Below, piece by piece: positions 10,100 through 19,200 of a stretch of 64,000 nt of DNA. The position numbers were made by a program, and so were the translations under genes. Position 1 is the first letter of the stretch. Each line of letters opens with the position of its first letter. The DNA is from SAR324 cluster bacterium (lineage in GTDB: Bacteria; SAR324; XYD2-FULL-50-16): assembly GCA_028282885.1 (NCBI GenBank), contig JANQGX010000038.1:1-64000 (forward strand), given 5' to 3'. Under the pieces are notes generated by a model. The model was given only the letters and a program-made list of their open reading frames with translations. It did no database searches and was not told the origin of the DNA.

Positions 10100-10588
10100 T
10101 CAATCTCCCTCGTCCACCTGCAGAAAAATCACTGCCCTGGTTTCTTCAACCCTGTAGCTTTCCATGACTTTCAGGGCATCCATGTCATAATTATCTTCCA
10201 ATTGCTCGATTCTTGAAGCTCGCAATCCTTTTACGCCGACAGCAGCCCTGGCGACTCTTGTGCGGATGCCCCGTTTGGTGGTTCTTTGTTTTTTGATGAG
10301 GGTCTGATTGGTCACTTTTTCCAATTGCTGTACCTCATTCAGACTCATGCGCGATATCCACCCTGTCTGTCCCCTAACTTCAATTCTCCGCCAGAATCCC
10401 TTCTCCTCAAGAACGGAAACCTCTTCGCCTTTTTCCAGTTTGAGCAGGTTATCGGCTTTGATTGTCGGAGATTCTTTCAGGAATGAGCTGGAGCTACGGA
10501 CATAAGCTGCATCAGCAACGGTTGCGGATATCCAGATAAACACCAGGGAAATCCCGAGTGATTTGAAACGGTATGATTTTCGTTTCAT
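10100..10588 (-). CDS. Secreted bacterial SH3-domain protein
   Basis: 162 residues. A signal peptide (about 1-27, ending ADA) is followed by an SH3_3-type fold at about 28-85: VRSSSSFLKESPTIKADNLL, then KGEEVSVLEEKGFWRRIE and GQTGWI, the standard pattern of YgiM/SH3b proteins that bind cell-wall or periplasmic partners. The C-terminal 75 residues are basic, then acidic, and are not recognised. First gene of a probable three-gene operon with the M48 protease and the FadL-like barrel. Its ATG has only a weak GAG upstream. Confidence 0.78.
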   Translation of the reverse strand: MKRKSYRFKSLGISLVFIWISATVADAAYVRSSSSFLKESPTIKADNLLKLEKGEEVSVLEEKGFWRRIEVRGQTGWISRMSLNEVQQLEKVTNQTLIKKQRTTKRGIRTRVARAAVGVKGLRASRIEQLEDNYDMDALKVMESYRVEETRAVIFLQVDEGD

Positions 10589-10779
10589 TTGGTCTCTGTT
10601 ATTGTGCGGGTGAAGAAATCAGACCGGGGTCCGATTCCTGTTGATTCAGACCGGTTTTATAGGGATCCAAACTGAAGAGTGCTGGTTCTTTGTGCAGATT
10701 GTTGTTGGTTTTTTGGGAAAAGTCAATAGATCAGCCTGAATGCCGGTGGAGGGGGCGAGAGGGATCTATCAGGTCAATC

Positions 10780-11145
10780 TCAACCGGTTTTCCGAGATTC
10801 GTTATAAATACGCTGCAAGTCATCAAATTCGATATCCAGCAGGGTCATCCAACGAACCAGCCTGGGAAGTTCAGATTTAATAAATTGGTCACGTTTAATC
10901 TCCCTGATTTTTTCCTTGGCGGACCCGGAGACGAAATACCCGATTCCTCTCCTGTTGAAGACAACACCATTTTCCTGGAGATAGGTATAGGTTCTCATCA
11001 CAGTATTCGGATTGACCTCCAGGGAAACGGCCATTTCTCTTGTGGAGGGAATACGCTCTTCAGCCTGCCATTTCTCTTGAAGAATTGATTCAAAAATCAG
11101 ATCTGCGATCTGAAGAAATATTGCCTTTTCCCTGTTGAATTCCAT
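10780..11145 (-). CDS. GntR-family regulator, YtrA type
   Basis: 121 residues with the GntR winged-helix domain at about 8-76: the IFLQIADLIFESILQ helix, RIPSTREMAVSLEVNPNTV recognition region and GVVFNRRGIGYFV wing. The C-terminal part is short and lacks a large effector domain, which marks the YtrA branch, usually repressors of a linked ABC transporter. The start ATG overlaps the permease stop by one base (TAATG), so translation is coupled. Likely binds the repeat at 12816-12845 that sits over the promoter of the operon. Confidence 0.88.
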   Translation of the reverse strand: MEFNREKAIFLQIADLIFESILQEKWQAEERIPSTREMAVSLEVNPNTVMRTYTYLQENGVVFNRRGIGYFVSGSAKEKIREIKRDQFIKSELPRLVRWMTLLDIEFDDLQRIYNESRKTG

Positions 11146-11903
11146 TATTTCTTTATCTGCGTATTTTTAAACAGGAGGTAAGAAAGCCCGTAAAGAGACA
11201 GTGGAACGATAACAAGCAGGAACCATTTGATTAAGGTAAAGGTGGAAGATGAACCAGGGAACAAACCCTGCCAACCATCCTCCATGTCAAAATAGAACTG
11301 AAACTGCTGGTGCCTGCCATGCATGAAACTGCTTTTCAGGTAGTGCCCTGCAGAAAAAAGGAGTACAAAAAAGCCTGCGATCAGAACCAGGGTTGTTTTG
11401 AAGAAATTATTTTTCCTGAACAAAAGAGCTCCGGCAAAAAACAACGCATGAAAAAACGTGAAAACCGCAAAGCTGTCCAAAAGATCAGTCGGAGGTTGAC
11501 GATCCAGACCAACCTGATCCAACAGATAGTAGGAAACGAAATTCCCTGCACCTGCTGCAAGATAAAAAACCAGAACAGAGAGCAGATAAAAACCAACAAG
11601 GGTTCCCAGTAATCGAATCAGGAACTTCTCTTCCACTGATGCCGGAATCATAAAAACGTATGTCCCCCTCTCTTTTTGCCTGATATCCGCGAAAGCCCGG
11701 CTGACAAACATAATCCCTGCCAGCAGCATCAACTTAAAAAGAAAATCCGGTGAAAAGCGAAAGACCGTCAGACTACTCAGGAAAGTGAGGACAAAAAAGA
11801 TCATCCCGATCCATAAAAAAGGTCTCCATTCGTCTGCCAAAGCCAATCGACCGAGTCCGACCATGCGCCGGACACTGAACCTTGCTTTAAGATTAATCGC
11901 CAT
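11145..11903 (-). CDS. ABC transporter membrane subunit
   Basis: 252 residues with about six hydrophobic segments (about 28-46, 54-68, 97-124, 145-161, 168-183 and 225-244) and short polar loops, as in ABC-2-type permeases. It begins 11 bp inside the end of the ATPase gene and is followed by the GntR gene with a one-base overlap, so the three form a tight operon. The exported substrate cannot be read from sequence; relatives of this layout (ytr-like) often respond to cell-envelope stress. Confidence 0.82.
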   Translation of the reverse strand: MAINLKARFSVRRMVGLGRLALADEWRPFLWIGMIFFVLTFLSSLTVFRFSPDFLFKLMLLAGIMFVSRAFADIRQKERGTYVFMIPASVEEKFLIRLLGTLVGFYLLSVLVFYLAAGAGNFVSYYLLDQVGLDRQPPTDLLDSFAVFTFFHALFFAGALLFRKNNFFKTTLVLIAGFFVLLFSAGHYLKSSFMHGRHQQFQFYFDMEDGWQGLFPGSSSTFTLIKWFLLVIVPLSLYGLSYLLFKNTQIKK

Positions 11904-12759
11904 ACGCCTCCTGCTTTGAATCCAAAATGTCGATCAGCTCTTCCGATCTTTCCATCACCGCATTAAACAGGAACTCCAAATCAACAACTCCCGGATCACC
12001 ACTTCTGTTTGCTTCAATAATGGAATATCCTCCGGGAATGGCTTCATGATAAACAGCCCCTTCAGCGCTCTCCGCCCCGGCGATATTCCGAAAGGAGAGT
12101 TTTTCCGATATTTCACTTAATGACCGATTTAAAAGAATCCTGCCATGATCGATAAAAACAAGATTGTCGAAGATGGTATCCATCTCTTTGATCTGGTGAG
12201 TCGCAATGATAAAAACCCGATTCTCATTAATGGAACTTGCCAGAAGCCTCCGGAAAATGCGCTTTGATGGGATATCGAGACCGTTGGTCGGTTCATCAAG
12301 AAGTAAAACCCGACTCCGGGTTGCCAGCCCAAACGCCAGCAGAAATCGTTTGGTTAAGCCATAGGACAGGGTATTTAAAACCTGCTTCCGGTCCAACTCC
12401 AGCTCCTGCAAATGACTGTAAAACTCGCCGGAATCAAAAGATGCATAAAAAGGGGCATGTAATTGCCGATAGCGCTCGATGGAAATGGGAGGAAGATAAA
12501 AGGATTCCGGAATGAAAAACAGATCCTGCAGCATTCTCTGATCCCTCTTTCGGGCATCCATGTCCAAGACCCGACAGATTCCCGTTTCTGCCCTTAACAA
12601 GCCGCAAACAAGGTTCAGCAGAGTTGTCTTGCCTGCCCCGTTTTTTCCCAGCAGACCGTAAATCCGACCAAACTCAAATTCAGTGTTCAGCCCGCTAAAC
12701 AACATTTGATGACCATATCCAAATGACAGGTCCTCTAGTGAAATCATATTCGCTCCCAT
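11893..12759 (-). CDS. ABC transporter ATP-binding subunit
   Basis: 288 residues. Walker A GKNGAGKTT at about 38-46, Walker B VLLLDEPTNGLD with D155-E156, and the switch His in IIATHQ. The signature reads LSYGLTKR instead of LSGGQ, a deviation known in YtrB/YxlF-like exporters whose ATPases pair with one small permease. The ATG at 12759 has AAGGGGA five bases upstream. A second ATG at 12747 (MISLEDLSFGYG, the usual family start) also has GGGAG in front, so the start is uncertain by four residues. First gene of the operon with the permease and YtrA-type regulator. Confidence 0.9.
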   Translation of the reverse strand: MGANMISLEDLSFGYGHQMLFSGLNTEFEFGRIYGLLGKNGAGKTTLLNLVCGLLRAETGICRVLDMDARKRDQRMLQDLFFIPESFYLPPISIERYRQLHAPFYASFDSGEFYSHLQELELDRKQVLNTLSYGLTKRFLLAFGLATRSRVLLLDEPTNGLDIPSKRIFRRLLASSINENRVFIIATHQIKEMDTIFDNLVFIDHGRILLNRSLSEISEKLSFRNIAGAESAEGAVYHEAIPGGYSIIEANRSGDPGVVDLEFLFNAVMERSEELIDILDSKQEAYGD

Positions 12760-12815
12760 TGAGTTCCCCTTCAAACAACAAATTGACCAATACTCCAGTT
12801 GTTTGAAGACTAAAT

Positions 12816-12864
12816 TAGTGCACTAGTTATCTAGAACACTAGTTAATTACCATGATATTGTCAA
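12816..12864 (-). promoter_or_regulatory. Promoter with overlapping GntR/YtrA-type operator
   Basis: Read on the minus strand: a perfect -35 TTGACA (12859-12864), a 17-base spacer and a poor -10 TAGTGT (12836-12841). The -10 is covered by a 9-bp direct repeat, CACTAGTTA, at 12821-12829 and 12837-12845 (16-bp period), and the palindrome TAGTGCACTA lies at 12816-12825. Such a layout fits repression by the GntR regulator encoded at the end of the operon. Confidence 0.6.
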
Positions 12865-13169
12865 GTGAGTGATTGACCAAATGCTTATCTCGCATGCTTT
12901 ATTTCCGGTGGTTAGAGCCTGTAGCTGCATTCAACGGTTAATCCAATCCTGGCAATCAGAATCAACTATTCGTAAAATTTTATAATTTTTAGAGGGCTGG
13001 GGTGGAAAATTCGCTATTTGGTCCGGGTAATGAGAAACTCCGGGTTGGTTCAACACAACAGAAACTGGTTATCTGATGACCTGTGGGTTTCCGTGGCGGG
13101 ATGAAGGGGGGAGGGCGAGTTCGGGTAGCAGGCCTGGATCTGAATCTGCCAAACCTGCTTGATCAGATT
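12865..13169. other. Intergenic region, no gene seen
   Basis: Lies between the ABC operon promoter and the end of the chalcone-isomerase-like gene. Purine-rich near 13083-13125. No convincing hairpin terminator or small gene was found. Confidence 0.5.
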
Positions 13170-13736
13170 CTACAATCCGAGCATTTCCTCTTTCAAATCA
13201 TCGTCGGCCGGATCTTCTCCCAGCCAGATTCCGAAAAAGGCTCTTTTAAAATTCAGTCCCCTGATGTCTTCCTGGTAGGTCAGGTTTTTGTATATTTTGA
13301 TGCCGGCATCCGGCAGATAAAAGAAGTCGAAATAATCTCCCTTTTGAACCTCCTGGTTCATGAGCACCATGAATTGATCCACCTGGCTTTTAATCGGTTC
13401 CAGATTGCCTCCCGTTGAACGATTGAATCCGTCTGTAATCGCATCACGCAGGGCTTCGCTGTCCACCATTCCGGACACTATATGCAGTCGGATCGCCATC
13501 GGTTTATCACTTCTGAGAATGGTTTCAGCATCCTGGCTTTTATTCTCCAGATATAGAGCACTGACATAGATATCGAGAAAAAACTTGGATCTTACCCCGG
13601 CTCCATTCAGTTTCAGCGCAATCCCCTCCTGGGTGAGTGTTTCGGGAATTTCCACATCACCCACTTCCCTGGCCAGTAGCGATAGGGGTAGCAGGAAAAG
13701 AATGATTGATATGGGGATTATCAGTTTTTTTGTCAT
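13170..13736 (-). CDS. Secreted chalcone-isomerase-like protein
   Basis: 188 residues with a signal peptide (about 1-22). The mature part shows the pattern of the bacterial chalcone-isomerase-like family: LNGAGVRSKFFLDIYVSALYL near the start and a conserved end, KRAFFGIWLGEDPADDDLK. Members keep the chalcone-isomerase fold but generally lack the plant active site; the bacterial role is mostly unknown, perhaps lipid binding in the periplasm. A very strong ribosome site (AAGGAGG, five bases before ATG) supports the start. Appears monocistronic. Confidence 0.82.
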   Translation of the reverse strand: MTKKLIIPISIILFLLPLSLLAREVGDVEIPETLTQEGIALKLNGAGVRSKFFLDIYVSALYLENKSQDAETILRSDKPMAIRLHIVSGMVDSEALRDAITDGFNRSTGGNLEPIKSQVDQFMVLMNQEVQKGDYFDFFYLPDAGIKIYKNLTYQEDIRGLNFKRAFFGIWLGEDPADDDLKEEMLGL

Positions 13737-14279
13737 AACACCCTCCTTGATTTTTGATAAATTGTGCGACCGGAAACGAATCTACCACTCCTTTTAAAAA
13801 AAATTGTCTTTCCAGAATAGAGACTTACCTTCAGTTAGTCTTGTTCTGGCAAGAGCTTAGCAGCAGTTGTCCGGTTTTTCAAGGCATGGACTTCCGGAAA
13901 TCGGTCGAACCTGCCGAAAGCTGAGTTATCCAAGGTGATCATGTGTTAATTCATTGAGTTGAGACCTAATAAAAAAAGCGGTTGACATGTGTTGGATGTG
14001 CCGAGTATTTTTTACTATTTGAATTCGTGGTAAAGCCTCGGTAATTGTTCATCCCGAGATGGTAATACGCCGTACACACGTCGAAGTATCCCGAAATAGT
14101 TAAATGACAGGCTTTCAGGCCAGTTGAGATGGACCGGCCGTATTTTCTCCACATTGCATAAAACCATCCTGGAAAGATGCAAGATGAGGATGTCCGGGAA
14201 GGCAAAGCTTTTTTCCCAAAATCGGACGTTCGGTTTTTACAAATAACGATAAAAAATTTCGATAAATAAGGTCGATACG
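13737..14279. other. 543-bp divergent intergenic region upstream of mukF
   Basis: Separates the minus-strand chalcone-isomerase-like gene from the plus-strand muk operon. It must hold both promoters, but no clear -35/-10 pair for mukF was found; AT-rich DNA at 14234-14275 is the likely place. A minus-strand frame at 13966-14205 looks accidental. Confidence 0.5.
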
Positions 14280-15602
14280 GTGAGGAGAAGCAACTTATCC
14301 AGACAATCTGTTCCCGAGGCAGTCAGGGCAGCCTTCCAGGCTGGCTTCCAACTGAACCTCAACCGTCAGGATACAGCCTATCTTGCCGGAATCGACGTTT
14401 ATATGGAGATCAGGCAAAGCTACTCTCTTGCTCAAAGTGATTTGGAAAGCATCTACGCCATTGTCGATGACCAGACAGGGGGAAAACCGGAATCTCTTCA
14501 ACAAAGGATGCATGCTGCCATTGAAAAACTGATGAAAAACCAATTGCTGGTAAGGGTCGATGGGGGAGGGCTCAATCAGCAGCCGATCTATGATATTTCG
14601 GCCCTGGGCAGGTCAATTCTGGAGTTTTTGGCAAACAACGAGGTTCTTACCAGGCAAAACCTAACCATCATCACTTCAAGAATTATCTCGGTCTTGTCGG
14701 ATATAAGGAAATCATTGCCATCCAGCGGGTCCCGGGAATTCTGGGAAGAGACAGTTCAGGCCTCACTAAAACATGTTATCACCGAGCTTTTGAACGCTAT
14801 CGAAAAACGCCAGCGAGGTCTTGACCTGGAGCAGGAGGATGTCCGGAATCAGATCACCACGCTTCTGGAGAAAAGCTGGCTGGAAGCTCTTGATGCCTGT
14901 GAGGCCCTTCTGCAAACCACAGGCCAGACGCTTCAGGAGCTGTATCGAACCCTGCTTTCCGAAAACTCAATTATCAAACAGGGGCTGAACGAAATCCTGG
15001 AAAAAGCTGATAATGAAGGACAATTGGGAGTGCCGGATACGATCGATCTCATCTATCTCCGCCTTGATCAGATAGAGCAATGGGGGAAGGAAAGGGTAGC
15101 TTCCTGGTCGCAATACTACAGACGGGTAAATGATTTTCTGCAGTCGATTGTCAGGTTCGATCCTAACCGGGAGCTGTCACAAAAGCTGAAAGAGCAGATT
15201 CGGGTTTTCGCCAAGACCCCCTGGTTCATCGAACTGATCGATCCACCGGTCTATCGCACCATCCAGGAAATCCATTTTGCAGCAGATGCCGGCAAGGTCA
15301 CTCGATCCCTTGACGATGTCAAAGAGGACCAGGAGATTGATGATGACGGCAACCTGGTATTGGACCTGATTGTCGCTGAAATCAGGGAAAAACTGAATAC
15401 CGCAGACTCGCTCGATCTTGTCGAGATCGTTAAACCCTACCTGGCAAAATATTCACTGGACCAGATTTATCCCCACATAGGCACCCTGATAGATCTGATA
15501 CTGAAAGAGATAAAAGAAACTCCAGCCACCAACCCGGAGTGGGAAAAACCACTGGATCATCTGGAGTTTGAAATGCAGAACCTTATCGTAGATAGTCGGT
15601 AA
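14280..15602 (+). CDS. mukF: MukF, kleisin subunit of the MukBEF condensin
   Basis: 440 residues, the same length as Escherichia coli MukF. An N-terminal winged helix (about 1-120, VPEAVRAAFQAGFQL) and a long helical middle are followed by IEQWGKERVASWSQYYRRVNDFL then DPNRELSQKL, which aligns in kind with the E. coli WGQQSIDLW...DKNR region. Then come an acidic linker (about 355-365) and a C-terminal winged-helix part that contacts MukB heads. As the kleisin it bridges two MukB heads and binds MukE. The start is GTG with AAGG about eight bases upstream. mukE begins one base after its stop. Confidence 0.9.
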   Translation: MRRSNLSRQSVPEAVRAAFQAGFQLNLNRQDTAYLAGIDVYMEIRQSYSLAQSDLESIYAIVDDQTGGKPESLQQRMHAAIEKLMKNQLLVRVDGGGLNQQPIYDISALGRSILEFLANNEVLTRQNLTIITSRIISVLSDIRKSLPSSGSREFWEETVQASLKHVITELLNAIEKRQRGLDLEQEDVRNQITTLLEKSWLEALDACEALLQTTGQTLQELYRTLLSENSIIKQGLNEILEKADNEGQLGVPDTIDLIYLRLDQIEQWGKERVASWSQYYRRVNDFLQSIVRFDPNRELSQKLKEQIRVFAKTPWFIELIDPPVYRTIQEIHFAADAGKVTRSLDDVKEDQEIDDDGNLVLDLIVAEIREKLNTADSLDLVEIVKPYLAKYSLDQIYPHIGTLIDLILKEIKETPATNPEWEKPLDHLEFEMQNLIVDSR

Positions 15603-15603
15603 A

Positions 15604-16263
15604 ATGGAAAAAGAGATTAACGACCTGCACGACCTGCTTCTTGACCCCCTGTTTCCTGAACTGGACATGAAGTTGAAATCGGGCTGGCATTGTGATGAGG
15701 AGGAGATCGAAGCATTTGAATTCATCACCAGAACCCAGGACAAGATCGAGATGTTCTACGAGTTGTACGGTTATGAGTTACTCTATGCCGCGGAGGGTTA
15801 TTACTACCTCCAACCGGTTTCCAGCAGTATCAAAATCTATAAGCTGGGTATGGAATCCATGGTGATCAGCCAGTTCCTGGCCCTTATGAAAATGGATCCC
15901 CAATACCTTGAAACTGCCGGTAGTTTCAGTCTTAACGAACTGTTGGACAGAATTGAATTGATGTTGGGCATGCAGCAGGTCAGCAGGATTTTTCTTAAAA
16001 GAAAACGCTACAAGGAGGCCATCAGCGATCAGGATATTCAGGCTTATCAACAGGCTGTTAAAAAAGCGCTAAGAGAGCTCTCCCGCTACGGGTTCGTTAC
16101 CATCAATCCCGATTTCAGCAAAATATACCCCAGGAAAGCTATCTTCCGATTCATGGATCCGATCAGAAATCTGGATGATCCGCAAAAGGCCATGGAAAGC
16201 CTTGTCAAGGGAGAAAATCCTTTTGAGTCCGGATCAGAGAACTTGGAGAACAATGAGGAATAG
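15604..16263 (+). CDS. mukE: MukE, KITE subunit of the MukBEF condensin
   Basis: 219 residues (E. coli MukE about 234). Mostly helical with two winged-helix parts; recognisable stretches are YYYLQPVSSSIKIYKLG, MVISQFLALM and a C-terminal RYGFVTINP / IYPRKAIFRFMDPIR block. MukE dimers bind the MukF middle region and regulate the MukB ATPase. It starts one base after mukF and overlaps mukB by 11 bp, so the three are co-translated. No strong ribosome site of its own, in line with coupling. Identification rests on family pattern plus position between mukF and mukB. Confidence 0.88.
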   Translation: MEKEINDLHDLLLDPLFPELDMKLKSGWHCDEEEIEAFEFITRTQDKIEMFYELYGYELLYAAEGYYYLQPVSSSIKIYKLGMESMVISQFLALMKMDPQYLETAGSFSLNELLDRIELMLGMQQVSRIFLKRKRYKEAISDQDIQAYQQAVKKALRELSRYGFVTINPDFSKIYPRKAIFRFMDPIRNLDDPQKAMESLVKGENPFESGSENLENNEE

Positions 16264-19200
16264 TAACCACATACAAAGGGCCATTTTGGTCAACTGGAAG
16301 GGAATGTTTTTCCAGTCATTCGAGATTGATCCGGGGATGACCATCCTGGAAGGGGCCAACGGGACAGGTAAAACAACCATTATGATCGCAATATATACCT
16401 GCCTGATGCCCGATCTCAACTTCCTCAACTTTCAAAACGTTACCTCGGCTGGCGCCAGGCGGAACGAAGACAAGGGGCTTTATGGCCGCATCGGCCAGGA
16501 CGATAAGAACAGAAACGAACCCATATTCAGCGTTCTTGACATACAGTCACCACAGGGAGAACGATTTCTCATCGGCGTGCAACTGATCAAAAAAACCTAT
16601 CCCCAGGTTGCACTTAAGCATTTTGCCATCAGCGGGCTTTCCCGTGATCAATCTCCTGAGCCACTACTTCTGGTTCACGATGAGAAAAACAATACTCAGG
16701 AGCTGCTGGATCTGGAAGGTATAGCAGGGCGTACCCGGGAAGCAGGCGGAGAGTTTATCCAGTTCAGACATGCCAAAGATTACTTTCGCTTTCTTTTCGA
16801 CCACGATATTTCGCCCCTGAGGATGATTGAGAACGAGGAGCGAAAAAAGTACAACCAATTACTGCATACCAGTCTTTATGGAGGACTCTCCCGATCCCTG
16901 CAATCGAGCCTGAGAGAATATCTGCTGCCTGAAAACGATAAACTGGTTCAGGGAATTCATGAGATGGAGCAGAATCTCAAATCCTGTCGCAGAACCAGGT
17001 CCGCTATCCAGCGTTACCACTCTGTTAGAGAAGTTATCAGCAATCTTTATGACAAAGGTCTGGAGATGTATCGGGCCGCGTTTTTCGCAACACGTCTGGA
17101 AGCCCAGATCAGGCTGAAAAAACTTCTTAAACTGAGATCGGAACGTACAGCTACAAAGCAGCAACTGGCAGCTTTGAGGGCCCAACACTCCAAGCTGGCC
17201 GAAAAATCCACAGCCGATGAAAAAGCGCTTGAGGTTAAGACGGAAGAATGGGATCTGGCTAAGCAAAGACTGGAGCGGTGCCGGTCCGCAAGCAGTATTT
17301 CCGATCAAATCCGAATCAAAGAAGAGGAGTACGGCAGACAGAAAGAGGAAGAGGAAAAATCCAAAAAGCTCTATCTCGAACTCAAATCCACTGGTGATAC
17401 CTATTCCGATGAGGAGAAGGATCTCTCCAACAAGCAGATGGATCTGGCAAAACGTCTCTCCGATGCGGGTAAAGCCTGGCAAGAGCTCTCACGAAAGGCC
17501 GGGCTCTATCAGCAAGCCGTCAGAATGCTGGAAGAGTCCCGAAGCCTGCTCAATACCGAAGAGCTGACCGTACAAAACATCACCGACTACCTGGAAACGT
17601 GTCGTTCCGATTTCGAGGAAATTCGCCGTCAGCACCAGGAAAGTTATTTTAAGCTGAATGATGTAAAACTTAAACATGATCATTTCAAACACTATTTCAA
17701 TCTGCTCGCAAAGCTTACCGACGAACCCGTTTCTCACAACGATGCCGGTGAGGTATCCAAACGGATCGTCAAAGAATTAACCGAAATTGACCAAAATATC
17801 AGGGAAGCAGAAAACTACCCGGAAAAATTGGGGACACTTAAAGAACAGATCAGGAACCAAAAACAGTTCCTCTCTGCCCTGAAGTCAGTTGGCCTGGAGC
17901 AAATAACCAGCGGAGAGACATTTGAGGAGACCCGCGAGGAGATTCTATCACGAATTTCCGAGCTGAAAGAGGATCGTGAAAATAATAAAGTGTCTGACGA
18001 GAAAATTCAGAGCCGGTTGAGAGAGATCGAAGACCGTCTCCCTGCTATGGAAAAACGGCTCATTGAATGGGAGCGTTTCCAGCAATTGAAAAAGGAACTT
18101 GAAGATCGAACTGCCGGCAGCATCAATAACACCATTGAACTAGCCACCCTTCAATCCGACTCCGAGGGAAAACTGCAAACATTGAATCTGGAAAAATATG
18201 AACTAAAGGCCAAGCAAAAACGATTGCAGAAAACCTTTAACATCCTGATCAACGAAAAAACATCCCAGTTCGGTCTGAAAACCCTTGTTGACCAGGGTTA
18301 TGGATCTCTTCTGGCCGAGCGTTATGAAGACATACCAAACGAATGGTCTGCCAATCTTGAAGGACGCCTGGGTCCGCTTGCCAATGCCCTGGTCGTGAAG
18401 GATATCCATAAATCCGCCAATGAACTGTCGGGAGCCTTTGACCGCCCCGATGATATCTGGTTGGTTGAGGAGTCCAGCAAAGAGAAGATGCCGGAAGCGA
18501 TTGAGATGACAGACTCCATTCTGGTGAAACATGGTGATGCCTGGAGATTAAGCCGTCTGCCTGAGAATCCGGTTCTCGGCAAAGAGGCGAGAAAAGCCAT
18601 GCGCGAAAATCTTGAAAAGGAAATTGCTGAGATCTCTAAACAACTGGAGAAAACCGATCTGGCAATCAAGAATATCTATCAAAACCAGTTGCTCGCCAAT
18701 AAGCTTTCTTCCCTCGACAGCTACCTGAAGTCGACTTCACCCAAGCAAGAGATGGAAGAACTCAGAGAGAGGAAAAAAGAACTGGAAACCGAACAGCAAA
18801 AGTTAGTGTCACAAAAAGACCAAATAGACAGACAACTTGAGCTGGCTGAGCAGCAGGATAACATTTTAAGACAGTTTTTTCCCCAGAAGAGTCTACTGGA
18901 TCAGGCAGATCTGCAGGCAAAATTCGATAACCTGCAGAAAAAATGGGAAGAGCTGCAACTACAGGAGACGGACTTCAGCAAAAAACAGCCGATTTTAAAT
19001 GAGATCAGGCAGGGAATGGAAATTCTTGAAAATCCACCCGATCTCGCCCTCGATGAGTTGAATAAAGAAGAAGAGAAAAACCGGATTGAAATGGAGGCAC
19101 GTCGTTCAGCACTTGAAACGCTTGAGAGATTGCAGAATAACCTTCACTGCTTTGACTACGAAGACCAGGTCGAACTGCTGGAACAGAAAAAAAGCATCAA

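Noticed and set aside
13966..14205. 79-codon minus-strand frame upstream of mukF
   Set aside because: No ribosome site, odd composition and no recognisable motif in a divergent promoter region.
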